Positions 36,548-46,245 are shown, counted from the first letter of the stretch. The stretch: DNA of 64,000 bases from Streptomyces sp. WM4235 (GCF_001279725.1 NZ_LGDE01000002.1:1-64000); one strand, 5' to 3'. Made by a program: numbers and translations. The notes: generated by a model from the sequence alone, not told the origin.

Positions 36548-37408
36548 GTGCCCGAGCTGCCCGAAGTCGAAGTGGTGCGGCGCGGTTTGGAGCGTTGGGT
36601 GGCCGGGCGGACCATCGGGTCCGTCGAGGTACTGCACCCCCGAGCCGTACGGCGGCACCCGGGCGGCGGCGCCGACTTCGCCGCCCGCCTCACCGGGGAG
36701 ACCGTCGGGGTGCCGCAGCGGCGCGGGAAGTACCTGTGGCTGCCGCTCGTGGAACGGGACCTGTCGGTGCTGGGCCACCTCGGCATGAGCGGCCAACTAC
36801 TGGTGCAGCCGGTCGGCTCCCCCGACGAGAAGCACCTGCGGATCCGCGTGCGCTTCGACGACGCGACCGGCACCGAGCTGCGCTTCGTGGACCAGCGGAC
36901 CTTCGGCGGGCTGTCCCTGCACGAGAACACCCCCGACGGGCTCCCCGACGTCATCGCGCACATCGCCCGCGACCCACTGGACCCGCTCTTCCCCGAAGCC
37001 GCCTACCATCTCGCGCTGCGCGCCAAGCGGACCACGGTCAAGCGGGCCCTGCTGGACCAGTCGCTCATCAGCGGGGTCGGCAACATCTACGCCGACGAGG
37101 CCCTGTGGCGCGCCCGGCTGCACTACGAGCGCCCGACCGCCACGCTCACGCGCCCCCGGAGCGCGGAACTCCTCTCCCACGTCCGTGACGTCATGAACGC
37201 CGCGCTCGCCGTCGGCGGGACCAGCTTCGACAGCCTGTACGTCAACGTGAACGGGGAATCCGGTTACTTCGACCGCTCGCTCGACGCCTACGGCCGGGAG
37301 GACGAGCCCTGCCGGCGCTGCGGGACTCCGATGCGCCGCCGGCCGTGGATGAACCGGTCGAGCTACTTCTGCCCGCGCTGTCAGCGGCCGCCGCGCTCCG
37401 CGTCGTAG
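36548..37408 (+). CDS. mutM: Formamidopyrimidine-DNA glycosylase
   Basis: Removes 8-oxoguanine and Fapy lesions. It has 286 aa. The start [16 protein letters not shown] gives catalytic Pro2 and Glu3 after Met removal; RGKYLWLPL (Lys), [27 protein letters not shown] and a C-terminal zinc finger CRRCGTPM plus CPRC are intact. GTG 36548 must be the start for Pro2 to be N-terminal. Followed at once by the convergent HxlR gene with overlapping ends (37381-37408). Confidence 0.96.
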   Translation: MPELPEVEVVRRGLERWVAGRTIGSVEVLHPRAVRRHPGGGADFAARLTGETVGVPQRRGKYLWLPLVERDLSVLGHLGMSGQLLVQPVGSPDEKHLRIRVRFDDATGTELRFVDQRTFGGLSLHENTPDGLPDVIAHIARDPLDPLFPEAAYHLALRAKRTTVKRALLDQSLISGVGNIYADEALWRARLHYERPTATLTRPRSAELLSHVRDVMNAALAVGGTSFDSLYVNVNGESGYFDRSLDAYGREDEPCRRCGTPMRRRPWMNRSSYFCPRCQRPPRSAS

Positions 37409-37785
37409 GACGCCCGGGCGGTCAGCACCTGCTGCATGCTGCCCTCCAGGAAGTGGATCAGGGCGAGCAGCCGGGCGGCGACCTCGTGCCCCAGGGGTGT
37501 GAGTTCGTAGTCGACGCGGGGCGGGTTCGTGGGCTGCGCCTCGCGGTGGACTATGCCGTCGCGTTCCAGCGCGTGCAGGGTCTGGGAGAGCATCTTCTCG
37601 CTGACGCCGTCCACACGGCGACGCAACTCGTTGAAGCGACAGGCGCCGTCGCGCAGGGCGCCCACGGTCAGACTGCCCCAGCGTCCGGTGACGTGCTCCA
37701 GGGTTTCCCGAGAGGGGCAGGTGCGGGCGAAGACATCGAAAGGCAGTTCCGATGGGGGCGCGTCCGTACGAACAGGGGTCTCCAT
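37381..37785 (-). CDS. HxlR-family transcriptional regulator
   Basis: A 134-aa winged-helix regulator: [20 protein letters not shown] with Cys at the position that senses redox/electrophiles in several HxlR proteins, [20 protein letters not shown] (recognition helix) and [13 protein letters not shown] (wing). ATG 37785. Divergent from a WrbA-like flavoprotein, a common pairing in which the HxlR protein controls quinone or electrophile detoxification. The last 28 bp overlap the mutM 3' end. Confidence 0.92.
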   Translation of the reverse strand: METPVRTDAPPSELPFDVFARTCPSRETLEHVTGRWGSLTVGALRDGACRFNELRRRVDGVSEKMLSQTLHALERDGIVHREAQPTNPPRVDYELTPLGHEVAARLLALIHFLEGSMQQVLTARASYDAERGGR

Positions 37786-37842
37786 AGCGCAAGCGTACCT
37801 TCGGGTAGCGCTAACTGTCTGCTTGCGCTTTCGAAAAGTTAG
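37786..37842. promoter_or_regulatory. Operator-like inverted repeats between hxlR-type gene and wrbA-type gene
   Basis: AGCGCAAGC (37786-37794) mirrors GCTTGCGCT (37821-37829), 26 bp apart, around a central TAGCGCTA (37806-37813). A second pair is CTAACT (37811-37816) with AGTTAG (37837-37842). Perfect symmetry in a 128-bp divergent promoter region fits binding of the adjacent dimeric regulator. Confidence 0.6.
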
Positions 37843-37913
37843 TGGTTCTCTTTCCCTCGTCGTCGTCGTGCCGCGACGCGACGCATCGAGCACATCCTTG
37901 AGGGAGAACCACC

Positions 37914-38519
37914 ATGTCCGACATCACGCCCACGCCCGTCGTCTCGGTCGCCTACCACTCGGGATACGGCCACACCGCGGTCGTCGCCGAGGCCGTCCGG
38001 GCGGGAGCCGCCGACGCCGGCGCGACCGTCCACCTCGTCAAGGTCGACGAGATCGACGACGCGCGGTGGGCGCTGCTGGACGCGTCGGACGCGATCATCT
38101 TCGGCTCCCCGACGTACATGGGCACCGCCTCGGGTGCCTTCCACGTCTTCGCCGAGGCCACCTCGAAGCGCTGGTTCGGGGACGTGTGGCAGGACAAGAT
38201 CGCCGCGGGCTTCACCAACTCCGGCTCCAAGAGCGGCGACAAGATGCACACCCTGCAGTTCTTCCAGACGCTGGCCGCGCAGCACGCGATGAGCTGGGTC
38301 AACCTGGGCCTCAAGCCGGGCTGGAACTCCACCACCGGCTCCGAGTACGACCTGAACCGCCTCGGCTTCTTCTCGGGCGCGGCCGCCCAGACCAACTCCG
38401 ACCAGGGCCCCGAGGCGGTCCACAAGGCGGACATCGCCACCGCCGAGCACCTCGGCCGGCGCGTCGCCGAGCACACCCGCGTGGTCCTGGCGGGCCGCGC
38501 CGCCCTCGCCGCGCGGTAG
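37914..38519 (+). CDS. WrbA-like flavodoxin-family NAD(P)H:quinone oxidoreductase
   Basis: A 201-aa flavodoxin-fold protein. FMN phosphate loop YHSGYGHTAVVAEAV (about 14-28), GSPTYMGTASGAFHVF (about 65-80), and FTNSGSKSGDKMHTLQFF. It is probably a two-electron quinone reductase protecting from redox cycling; FMN reductase activity is an alternative. ATG 37914 with GAGGGAGAACCACC. Likely controlled by the divergent HxlR protein. Confidence 0.9.
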   Translation: MSDITPTPVVSVAYHSGYGHTAVVAEAVRAGAADAGATVHLVKVDEIDDARWALLDASDAIIFGSPTYMGTASGAFHVFAEATSKRWFGDVWQDKIAAGFTNSGSKSGDKMHTLQFFQTLAAQHAMSWVNLGLKPGWNSTTGSEYDLNRLGFFSGAAAQTNSDQGPEAVHKADIATAEHLGRRVAEHTRVVLAGRAALAAR

Positions 38520-38553
38520 TCGGCGGGGCGAAGGTCGTCCGGGAGCAGGGCTA

Positions 38554-39558
38554 CTAGAAGCCGAAGTCCTGGGTCCACCACGGGCCGCCGTCGGCGAAGT
38601 AGGCGCCGACGCCCAGGGTGCGGAACTCGCAGTTCAGGATGTTCGCCTTGTGGCCCGGGCTGTTCATCCAGGCCTTCATCACCGCGTCGGCGTCACCCTG
38701 GCCGCGGGCTATGTTCTCGCCGCCGAGGCCGGATATGCCCGCGTTGTCGGCCCGCTTCCACGGGGTGTTCCCGTCCGGGTCGGTGTGGTCGAAGAAGCCC
38801 CGTACGGCCATGTCCTTGCTGAACGCGCCCGCCAGCGTCGCGAGCGGCGGGTTCGCCCGGACCGGGCCACAGCCCGCCTGGGCACGCTCCTGGTTCACCA
38901 GGGTCAGGACGGCCGCCTCCTCGGCGGAGTGCCCGCCGGAGGGCGCGGGCGCCGTGGGCTTCGGCGCGGGGGCCGGAGGCTCACCGGTCGGCGCCGGCTT
39001 GGGGTCCGGCTTGGGCTCGGGCTTCGGGGCGGGGGCGGCGGGCTTCTCCGGCTCCGGCTCCGGCTTGGGCTTCACGGGCTGGGGCTTGACCGGTTCCGGC
39101 TTCACGGGCCGGGGCTTCACGGGCTGGGGCTTCACGGGCTGGGGTTTCACCGGTTCCGGCGCCTTCGTCGAGGCGGAGGGCTTCGGCGACGGGGGCTTCG
39201 GCGTGGGCTTCGGCGTGGGCGAGGCCGAGGTCGAGGGGGACGGCGGCGACGGCCGGGTCGGCGTGGCGCTGTCCGGGGCGGCGGGCGTGGAAGCGCGGCC
39301 CTGCAGACCGGCGAGGCCACCCTGCCCCTGTACCGCGTTCTCGTCACGGGCGGACGGCGAGGCCTTGGCCTCCGTCTTCGAGCCGGCGTCCGTTCCGACG
39401 TAGGGGAAGGAGTCGCCGACCGGGACGATGCCGGTCGTGACGACCGCCGTCGTGCCGAGGAGCAGGGCCACCGGGACACCCACGATGCCGATGCGGACGG
39501 CGGTGCCGCGCTTGCCGCCGCCGCGGCGCGGCGAAGCGGGGAGTTTGTGGCGTCCCAT
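38554..39558 (-). CDS. Secreted/membrane-anchored CAP (SCP-like) domain protein
   Basis: A 334-aa protein. A basic N-terminus plus one hydrophobic segment (about 22-43, VRIGIVGVPVALLLGTTAVV) acts as signal or anchor. Next is a Pro/Lys/Ser/Thr-rich spacer (about 75-215) with six tandem PVKP units of 5 residues. The CAP domain (about 220-334) has VLTLVNQERAQAGCGPV, GGENIARG and WMNSPGHKANIL. ATG 39558 is used; an in-frame start at 39612 is less likely. The spacer looks like a cell-wall-spanning stalk. Biochemical role unknown. Confidence 0.9.
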   Translation of the reverse strand: MGRHKLPASPRRGGGKRGTAVRIGIVGVPVALLLGTTAVVTTGIVPVGDSFPYVGTDAGSKTEAKASPSARDENAVQGQGGLAGLQGRASTPAAPDSATPTRPSPPSPSTSASPTPKPTPKPPSPKPSASTKAPEPVKPQPVKPQPVKPRPVKPEPVKPQPVKPKPEPEPEKPAAPAPKPEPKPDPKPAPTGEPPAPAPKPTAPAPSGGHSAEEAAVLTLVNQERAQAGCGPVRANPPLATLAGAFSKDMAVRGFFDHTDPDGNTPWKRADNAGISGLGGENIARGQGDADAVMKAWMNSPGHKANILNCEFRTLGVGAYFADGGPWWTQDFGF

Positions 39559-39700
39559 CGGCGTCGTGCCTTCCTTCAGCGATCCTTCAACGATCAATCT
39601 TTGCTCGCCCAAACGGATGAGCTCATTGGAGCGGGACTGTACGCCATGGGACCCGGGGGGCGATGTGCCGCGAATCGGACGCCCCGGTTAGCGTTCACGC

Positions 39701-39982
39701 ATGAATGAAGAAGTCCGGCTGACCGCATGGGTGCGCGGCCGTGTACAGGGAGTGGGCTTCCGCTGGTTCACCAGGGCCAATGCTCTGGAGATCGGCGAGG
39801 TGGTCGGCTTCGCGCTCAACCTGGACGACGGTCGAGTACAGGTGGTGGCCGAAGGTCAACGTGAGAATTGCCACCGGCTGCTGGACTGGCTGCGTTCCGC
39901 CGACACGCCCGGCCGGGTGGACGGGGTGACAGAGATCTGGGGCACACCGCGCGGTGGCTACGACGGATTCGCGATCCGATGA
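39701..39982 (+). CDS. acyP: Acylphosphatase
   Basis: A 93-aa enzyme that hydrolyses acyl phosphates. The signature [11 protein letters not shown] carries catalytic Arg21, and Asn40 is in GFALNL. It is full length. It lies just upstream of the small coiled-coil gene and smc, as in S. coelicolor (from memory). Confidence 0.95.
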   Translation: MNEEVRLTAWVRGRVQGVGFRWFTRANALEIGEVVGFALNLDDGRVQVVAEGQRENCHRLLDWLRSADTPGRVDGVTEIWGTPRGGYDGFAIR

Positions 39983-40332
39983 CGGATCGACTGATCATGC
40001 ACTGATCAGATCTCTGGATGGTCGACACCCGGTCGGAACTGCGCATTCGTCGCGGAGCCGTTGCCGTCGGTCGCGATCCGTGGAAGGCTCGGAGATGAGG
40101 ATGATCTCCGCGCCGTAGTCGAGCGCCGGGCCGCCCGCCGATACGGGGCGTGATCGTGTTGACCGTCAAACTTTTTGGTGAGACGCTGGAAGCCCCGCGC
40201 ACCTGAGCTGTTTGGCAGTGTTGGCAGTAGTAAGCGCAGTGACTGTCAGTTGCTGCCGGACATCCGCGGGTGCGATTCCCTCACGACCCACACCGCTCTC
40301 GGTCGGTCACTCAGTGTGGAGGACCATCCATC
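39983..40332. other. Intergenic region acyP to small gene
   Basis: 350 bp without a gene. It holds a short perfect inverted repeat CTGATCA/TGATCAG (39991-39997 and 40003-40009) right after acyP, possibly a weak terminator, and the 11-bp palindrome TTGACCGTCAA (40159-40169) followed by an AT-rich stretch, which may be a promoter/operator. No RNA gene recognised. Confidence 0.5.
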
Positions 40333-40548
40333 ATGGCAAAGGCGCTTCTCGGTTACGTCGGCGGTTCCGACCCGCGACTCCTCGCCGAGATGCGACGGCT
40401 TCAGCAGCGCGTCCAGGACCTCGAGTCCGAGCTCGGACGAATCCAGTCCGAGAACGACGCACTGAACGCGGCCGCCGCTCAGCACGGAGACTCGCTGCTC
40501 GACAGCATCGACCTCGACGTACCCCAGGCGGAGCCTGCGCTCACCTGA
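40333..40548 (+). CDS. Conserved hypothetical coiled-coil protein (71 aa)
   Basis: A 71-aa protein: short hydrophobic start (MAKALLGYVGGSDPRLLAEM), then a heptad-rich helix to about residue 45, then an acidic end. ATG 40333 follows GTGGAGGACCATCC. It lies upstream of smc; a role with Smc is only suggested by position. The 231 bp to smc (40549-40779) contain a CT-rich stretch and nothing clear. Confidence 0.8.
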   Translation: MAKALLGYVGGSDPRLLAEMRRLQQRVQDLESELGRIQSENDALNAAAAQHGDSLLDSIDLDVPQAEPALT

Positions 40549-40779
40549 TCCGCGCTTCACTCGTCGCTCGATTCCAGCCCCGTTTGATCTGCAAGGGACG
40601 CTCCGGCGTCCCTTCTTTCTTTCACGGCCGGCTCCTCCTCGCACCGCCGGCCCCTCACCCGCCGGCCGTCCCGCCCGGCCGCATCATTGGGCCAGGTGGG
40701 GGGGGTTGATTCCTTTGACGTCTGATCTCCCCTGCACCTTCATGGGTGAAACCGAACGTGAAAGGTAGAGTCCGGCGGC

Positions 40780-43700
40780 GTGCACCTCAAGTCCCTGACC
40801 CTGCGTGGCTTCAAATCATTTGCTTCCGCGACCACCCTGCGCTTCGAGCCGGGGATCACCTGTGTCGTCGGCCCGAACGGATCGGGCAAGTCCAATGTGG
40901 TGGACGCGCTGTCCTGGGTCATGGGCGAACAAGGGGCGAAGTCCCTGCGCGGCGGGAAGATGGAAGACGTCATCTTCGCCGGCACGACGGGCCGGCCGCC
41001 CCTGGGGCGCGCCGAGGTCTCGCTGACCATCGACAACTCCGACGGCGCGCTGCCGATCGAGTACGCCGAGGTCACCATCACGCGGATCATGTTCCGCGGC
41101 GGCAGCAGCGAGTACCAGATCAACGGCGACACCTGCCGGTTGCTCGACATCCAGGAGCTGCTCTCCGACTCCGGCATCGGCCGGGAGATGCACGTCATCG
41201 TCGGACAGGGCCAACTGGACTCCGTACTGCACGCCGATCCGATGGGCCGCCGCGCCTTCATCGAGGAGGCGGCCGGCGTACTGAAGCACCGCAAGCGGAA
41301 AGAGAAGGCGCTGCGGAAGCTTGACGCGATGCGGGCCAACCTCGCGCGCGTGCAGGACCTCAACGACGAACTGCGGCGACAGCTCAAGCCGCTCGGGCGC
41401 CAGGCGGCGGTGGCCCGCCGGGCCGCCGTGATCCAGGCCGACCTGCGGGACGCGCGACTGCGGCTGCTCGCCGACGACCTGGTCACCCTGAAGGGCGCGT
41501 TGGACGCGGAGATCGCGGACGAGGCGGCGCTGAAGGAACGCAAGGAGGCGGCCGAGCGGGAGCTGGCGGGCGCGCTGCGACGCGAGGCCGAGCTGGAGGA
41601 GGCGGTACGGGAACTCGCGCCCCGGCTGCAACGGGCCCAGCAGACCTGGCACGCACTCTCCCAGTCGGCCGAACGGGTGCGCGGAACCGTTTCCCTGGCG
41701 CAGGCGCGGGTCAAGAGCGCGTCGGCGCCGCCGGAGGACGAGCGGCGCGGCCGTGATCCCGAGGAGATGGAGCGCGAGGCGGCGCGGATCCGTGAGCAGG
41801 AAGCCGAACTGACGGCCGCTCTGGAGGCGGCTTCACGGGCGCTGGAGGACACGGTCGAGCACCGGGCGGAGCTGGAGCGTTCCCTGGCCGACGAGGAACG
41901 GCGGCTGCGGGACGCGGCGCGGGCCATCGCCGACCGGCGCGAGGGGTTGGCCCGACTGACCGGACGGCTCGGCGCGGCCCGGTCCAGGGCAGGCGCCGCG
42001 CAGGCGGAGATCGAACGGCTGGAGGCGGCGCGCGACGACGCCGAAGCCCGTGCGGCGCGGGCGCAGGCGGAGTACGAGGCGTTGGCCGAGGAGGTCGGAG
42101 CCCTCGACGACCCGGCCGTCGACGGGGAGCACGAGGCGGCGCGGGCCCGGCTGGCGGAATCCGAGGCAGCCCTGTCGGCGGCGCGCGAGGCGCTGACCTC
42201 GGCGGAGCGTTCCCGGGCGGCCGTGGCGGCCCGGCGGGACGCGTTGGCGCCGGCGCTGCGGCGCAAGGACGGCACGGGCAGCCTGCTCGGCGCGCGCGAA
42301 CGGCTGGACGGGCTGCTCGGCCCGGCGGCCGAACGGGTGACGGTGGCGCCGGGGTACGAGGTGGCGGTCGCGGCCGCGTTGGGGGCGGCGGCCGACGCGC
42401 TCGCCGTGACCTCGGCGGGGGTGGCGGCCGATGCCATTCGGCACCTGAGGGACACGGACGCGGGGCGGGTCACCTTCCTGATCGCCCCGGAGTTCGCGAC
42501 CGTCCTGCCCGGTCAGGCCGTGGATCCGGAAGGCCGGCCGTCGGGTGAGGGGAGCCTGCCGGGCCAGAGCGCCGGCCCGGGCGCGCACGCCGTCCAGGCG
42601 CCGGCGCCCGGGCCGGCTACGGTGCCCGCTTCGGCTTCGGCCCCGGCTGCGCTGTCCGTTCCGGTGGCGGAGCGCCCCGCCCCGGCCGCCGCTCACGTGC
42701 CCGCTCCGACCGCTCCGCAGTCCGTGCCGGCCTCGACCGCGGCCGGATCGCGCACGCTCGGGGTACCGGCCGGGAGCCTGGTGGCGGGAGACCCCGGCGT
42801 GGTCCGGGCCGTGGCCTGGGCCCTGCGGGAGTACGTCGTCGTCGCGACCCTGGACGAGGCCGAGGCGCTGGTGGCCGAGCGGGCCGACCTGGTGGCGGTG
42901 ACCGCCGACGGGGACGTTCTGGGGGCACATCTCGCGCACGGCGGTTCCGCCGGGGCGCCGAGCCTCATCGAGGTACGGGCCGCCGTGGACGAGGCCGCGG
43001 CCGAGCTGGCGCGGTTGGAGGAGGAGTGCGTCGGGCTGGCCGGCGCCAAGGAGAGCGCCCACGCCGACCGGCAGGAGGCGGTCCGGCTCGTCGAGGAGCT
43101 GGCCGAGCGGCGCCGGGAGGGCGAGCGGGCCCGGGCCGGGGTCGCGCAGCAACTGGGCCGGCTCGCGGGACAGGCGAAGGGCGCGGCGGGCGAGGCCGAA
43201 CGGAGCGTCGCTGCCGCGACCGTGGCGCAGGGCGCGCTGGAGCAGGCGCGCATCGAGGTGGAGGAGTGCGCGGAACGGCTCGCCGTCGCCGAGGAGATGC
43301 CGGTGGACGAGGAGCCGGACACCTCGGCGAGGGACCGGCTCGCCGCCGACGGGGCCAACGCCCGACAGACCGAGATGGAGGCGCGGCTCCAGCTCAGGAC
43401 ACACGAGGAACGGGTCAAGGGGCTGGCCGGCCGGGCGGAAGCGCTCGACCGCGGCGCCAGGGCCGAGCGCGAGGCCAGGGCCCGTGCCGAACGGCGCCGG
43501 CAGCGGCTGGCCCACGAGGCCGAGGTGGGCCGGGCGGTGGCCGACGGAGCGCGACAGCTCCTGGCCCATCTGGAGGTGTCGATCGGTCGGGCCGAGGCGG
43601 AGCGCGCGGGCGCCGAGCAGGCCAAGGGGGTGCGCGAACGGGAGCTCGCCGAGGCCCGCGGCCGGGGCCGCGACCTCAAGGGGGAGCTCGACAAGCTGAC

Positions 43701-44559
43701 CGACTCCGTGCACCGGGGCGAGGTGCTCGGAGCCGAGAAGCGGTTGCGGATCGAGCAGGTCGAGGGCCGCGCCCTGGAGGAGTTCGGGGTGGAGGCCGCC
43801 GGGCTGGTGGCCGAGTACGGCCCCGACCAGCCGGTGCCGCCGTCGCCGGCCGCCGAGGGCGAGGAGCTGCCGGAGGACCCGGAGCACCCGCGGAACCGGC
43901 CGGGACCGTACGTCCGGGCGCAGCAGGAGAAGCGGCTCAAGGCGGCGGAACGCGCCTACCAGCAGTTGGGGAAGGTCAATCCGCTGGCGCTGGAGGAGTT
44001 CGCGGCGCTGGAGGAGCGGCACAGGTTCCTCAGCGAGCAACTGGAGGACCTGCGCAAGACGAGGGCCGATCTGCTCCAGGTCGTGAAGGAGGTCGACCAG
44101 CGGGTCGAGGAGGTGTTCACGGAGGCCTACCGGGACACGGCGCGTCAGTTCGAGGGGGTGTTCTCGCGGCTGTTCCCCGGCGGCGAGGGCCGGTTGATCC
44201 TCACGGACCCCGACAACATGCTGACCACCGGCGTGGACGTCGAGGCGCGCCCGCCGGGCAAGAAGGTCAAGAGGCTGTCGCTGCTGTCGGGCGGCGAGCG
44301 TTCGCTGACCGCGGTCGCGTTGCTGGTGTCCATCTTCAAGGCCCGACCCAGTCCGTTCTACGTCATGGACGAGGTCGAGGCGGCCCTGGACGACACCAAC
44401 CTACAGCGGCTGATTCGGATCATGGAGGAGCTCCAGGAGAGCTCGCAGCTGATCGTGATCACGCATCAGAAACGCACGATGGAGGTCGCCGATGCCCTGT
44501 ACGGCGTCTCCATGCAGGGAGATGGAGTGTCCAAAGTGATCAGCCAGAGGCTCCGCTAG
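40780..44559 (+). CDS. smc: Chromosome segregation protein SMC
   Basis: Condensin ATPase that compacts and segregates chromosomes. It has 1259 aa, about 70 longer than the roughly 1186 expected. Walker A GPNGSGKSN at 31-39; Q-loop region SWVMGEQG; coiled coils about 170-500 and 690-1050; hinge about 505-680; signature LSGGERSLTAVALLVS at about 1168; Walker B FYVMDEVEAALDD at about 1193. Residues about 577-655 are an Ala/Pro/Ser-rich insert inside the hinge. GTG 40780 is supported by the fixed N-terminus MHLKSLTLRGFKSFA. Confidence 0.97.
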   Translation: MHLKSLTLRGFKSFASATTLRFEPGITCVVGPNGSGKSNVVDALSWVMGEQGAKSLRGGKMEDVIFAGTTGRPPLGRAEVSLTIDNSDGALPIEYAEVTITRIMFRGGSSEYQINGDTCRLLDIQELLSDSGIGREMHVIVGQGQLDSVLHADPMGRRAFIEEAAGVLKHRKRKEKALRKLDAMRANLARVQDLNDELRRQLKPLGRQAAVARRAAVIQADLRDARLRLLADDLVTLKGALDAEIADEAALKERKEAAERELAGALRREAELEEAVRELAPRLQRAQQTWHALSQSAERVRGTVSLAQARVKSASAPPEDERRGRDPEEMEREAARIREQEAELTAALEAASRALEDTVEHRAELERSLADEERRLRDAARAIADRREGLARLTGRLGAARSRAGAAQAEIERLEAARDDAEARAARAQAEYEALAEEVGALDDPAVDGEHEAARARLAESEAALSAAREALTSAERSRAAVAARRDALAPALRRKDGTGSLLGARERLDGLLGPAAERVTVAPGYEVAVAAALGAAADALAVTSAGVAADAIRHLRDTDAGRVTFLIAPEFATVLPGQAVDPEGRPSGEGSLPGQSAGPGAHAVQAPAPGPATVPASASAPAALSVPVAERPAPAAAHVPAPTAPQSVPASTAAGSRTLGVPAGSLVAGDPGVVRAVAWALREYVVVATLDEAEALVAERADLVAVTADGDVLGAHLAHGGSAGAPSLIEVRAAVDEAAAELARLEEECVGLAGAKESAHADRQEAVRLVEELAERRREGERARAGVAQQLGRLAGQAKGAAGEAERSVAAATVAQGALEQARIEVEECAERLAVAEEMPVDEEPDTSARDRLAADGANARQTEMEARLQLRTHEERVKGLAGRAEALDRGARAEREARARAERRRQRLAHEAEVGRAVADGARQLLAHLEVSIGRAEAERAGAEQAKGVRERELAEARGRGRDLKGELDKLTDSVHRGEVLGAEKRLRIEQVEGRALEEFGVEAAGLVAEYGPDQPVPPSPAAEGEELPEDPEHPRNRPGPYVRAQQEKRLKAAERAYQQLGKVNPLALEEFAALEERHRFLSEQLEDLRKTRADLLQVVKEVDQRVEEVFTEAYRDTARQFEGVFSRLFPGGEGRLILTDPDNMLTTGVDVEARPPGKKVKRLSLLSGGERSLTAVALLVSIFKARPSPFYVMDEVEAALDDTNLQRLIRIMEELQESSQLIVITHQKRTMEVADALYGVSMQGDGVSKVISQRLR

Positions 44560-44651
44560 ACACCTTCATCATTCAATAGGTGAACGCAAAGCCTTCGCGG
44601 TTCACTCGTTCGTTGGCATTCATCTGCGTGAAACGGGTTCTTCATCTTCTA

Positions 44652-44679
44652 TTGACTTCAGGAAGTGAAGTCATAAGCT
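44652..44679 (+). promoter_or_regulatory. glcP promoter with overlapping perfect palindrome
   Basis: TTGACT (44652-44657) and, 16 bp later, TAAGCT (44674-44679) form a promoter-like pair. TGACTTCA (44653-44660), GGAAG, TGAAGTCA (44666-44673) is a perfect 8+5+8 inverted repeat covering the -35 and spacer, an ideal repressor site. It lies 136 bp before the glcP start. Confidence 0.6.
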
Positions 44680-44814
44680 CTCCTCTGTCGCCTTGATGTT
44701 CAGGTGGTGGTGCACTGTTTGATGTGCCCCACTGGAGGAACACGATCAGGCGACGACACGAGTACCAACACCCCCCACGCTGCCCGCCGTCGGCGCCGGG
44801 CCCAGGAGCGCACC

Positions 44815-46245
44815 TTGACCAGCACAGCGAACGCACCCGCGGCAGGCGGGGGAGGCGCGGGCCACCCCGACCACCTCGGGCACGTCATCTTCATCACCGC
44901 AGCCGCCGCCATGGGTGGCTTCCTCTTCGGTTACGACAGTTCCGTCATCAACGGCGCCGTCGAGGCCATTCGGGACCGCTTCGACGTCGGCTCCGCGGTG
45001 CTCGCCCAGGTGATCGCCGCCGCGCTGATCGGCTGCGCCTTCGGCGCCGCCACCGCCGGCCGCCTCGCCGACCGGATCGGCCGCATCCGCTGCATGCAGA
45101 TCGCGGCCGTCCTCTTCACCGCGAGCGCCCTCGGTTCGGCCCTGCCCTTCGCCCTCTGGGACCTCGCCATGTGGCGCGTCATCGGAGGCTTCGGCATCGG
45201 CATGGCCTCCGTGATCGGCCCCGCCTACATCGCCGAGGTCTCCCCGCCCGCCTACCGCGGCCGGCTCGCCTCGTTCCAGCAGGCGGCGATCGTCATCGGC
45301 ATCGCCGTCTCACAGCTGGTCAACTGGGGCATCCTCAACCTCGCCGGCGGAGACCAGCGCGGAGAGATCGGCGGCCTGGAGGCCTGGCAGTGGATGCTGG
45401 GCGTCATGGTCATCCCGGCCGTGCTCTACGGCGCGCTGTCCTTCGTCATCCCGGAGTCCCCGCGCTTCCTCGTCTCGGTCGGCCGCATGGAGAAGGCCAA
45501 GACCGTCCTGCGCGAGGTCGAGGGCGACCGCATCGACGCCGACGCCCGCGTCCGCGAGATCGACAGCGCCATCCACTCGGAGCACAAGTCGACCTTCAAG
45601 GACCTGCTCGGCGGCCGCTTCGGCTTCCTGCCGATCGTCTGGATCGGTATCGGCCTCTCCGTCTTCCAGCAGCTCGTCGGCATCAACGTGATCTTCTACT
45701 ACAGCTCCTCGCTGTGGCAGTCGGTCGGCATCGACGCGAGCTCCTCGTTCCTGTACTCCTTCGAGACGTCCGTCGTGAACATCATCGGTACGGTGATCGC
45801 GATGCTGCTGGTCGACCGGATCGGCCGCAAGCCGCTCGCCCTCATCGGCTCCGTGGGCATGACGATCTCCCTCTCGCTCGCCGCCTGGGCCTTCTCCTTC
45901 CGGTCCGGCAGCGGGGACGACATCACCCTGCCGCACGCCCAGGGCCTGGTGGCCCTGATCGCCGCCAACTTCTTCGTCCTCTTCTTCGCCCTGTCCTGGG
46001 GCGTGGTGGTCTGGGTGCTGCTCGGCGAGATGTTCCCGGGCCGCATCCGCGCCGCCGCCCTCGGTGTGGCGGCAGCCGCCCAGTGGATCGCCAACTGGGT
46101 CATCACGGTCACGTTCCCGTCGCTGTCGGACTGGAACCTGTCCGGCGCCTACGTCATCTACGCGTGCTTCGCCCTGCTCTCGATCCCGTTCATCCTCAAG
46201 TGGGTGCCGGAGACCAAGGGCAAGGCGTTGGAGGAGATGGGGTAA
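44815..46245 (+). CDS. glcP: MFS sugar porter, glucose permease GlcP
   Basis: A 476-aa, 12-TM major facilitator of the sugar porter family, H+/glucose symport. Seen: GGFLFGYDSSVINGAVEAI (TM1), GRLADRIGRI loop, RVIGGFGIGMASVIGPAYIAE, PESPRFLV, FQQLVGINVIFYYSS (QLS/QQ sugar site, TM7) and PETKGKALEEM at the end. The sequence and the location after smc match GlcP of S. coelicolor (from memory), the main glucose transporter. TTG 44815 after GGAGCGCACC is chosen; a frame open to 44704 adds an Arg-rich stretch with no family match. Confidence 0.93.
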   Translation: MTSTANAPAAGGGGAGHPDHLGHVIFITAAAAMGGFLFGYDSSVINGAVEAIRDRFDVGSAVLAQVIAAALIGCAFGAATAGRLADRIGRIRCMQIAAVLFTASALGSALPFALWDLAMWRVIGGFGIGMASVIGPAYIAEVSPPAYRGRLASFQQAAIVIGIAVSQLVNWGILNLAGGDQRGEIGGLEAWQWMLGVMVIPAVLYGALSFVIPESPRFLVSVGRMEKAKTVLREVEGDRIDADARVREIDSAIHSEHKSTFKDLLGGRFGFLPIVWIGIGLSVFQQLVGINVIFYYSSSLWQSVGIDASSSFLYSFETSVVNIIGTVIAMLLVDRIGRKPLALIGSVGMTISLSLAAWAFSFRSGSGDDITLPHAQGLVALIAANFFVLFFALSWGVVVWVLLGEMFPGRIRAAALGVAAAAQWIANWVITVTFPSLSDWNLSGAYVIYACFALLSIPFILKWVPETKGKALEEMG

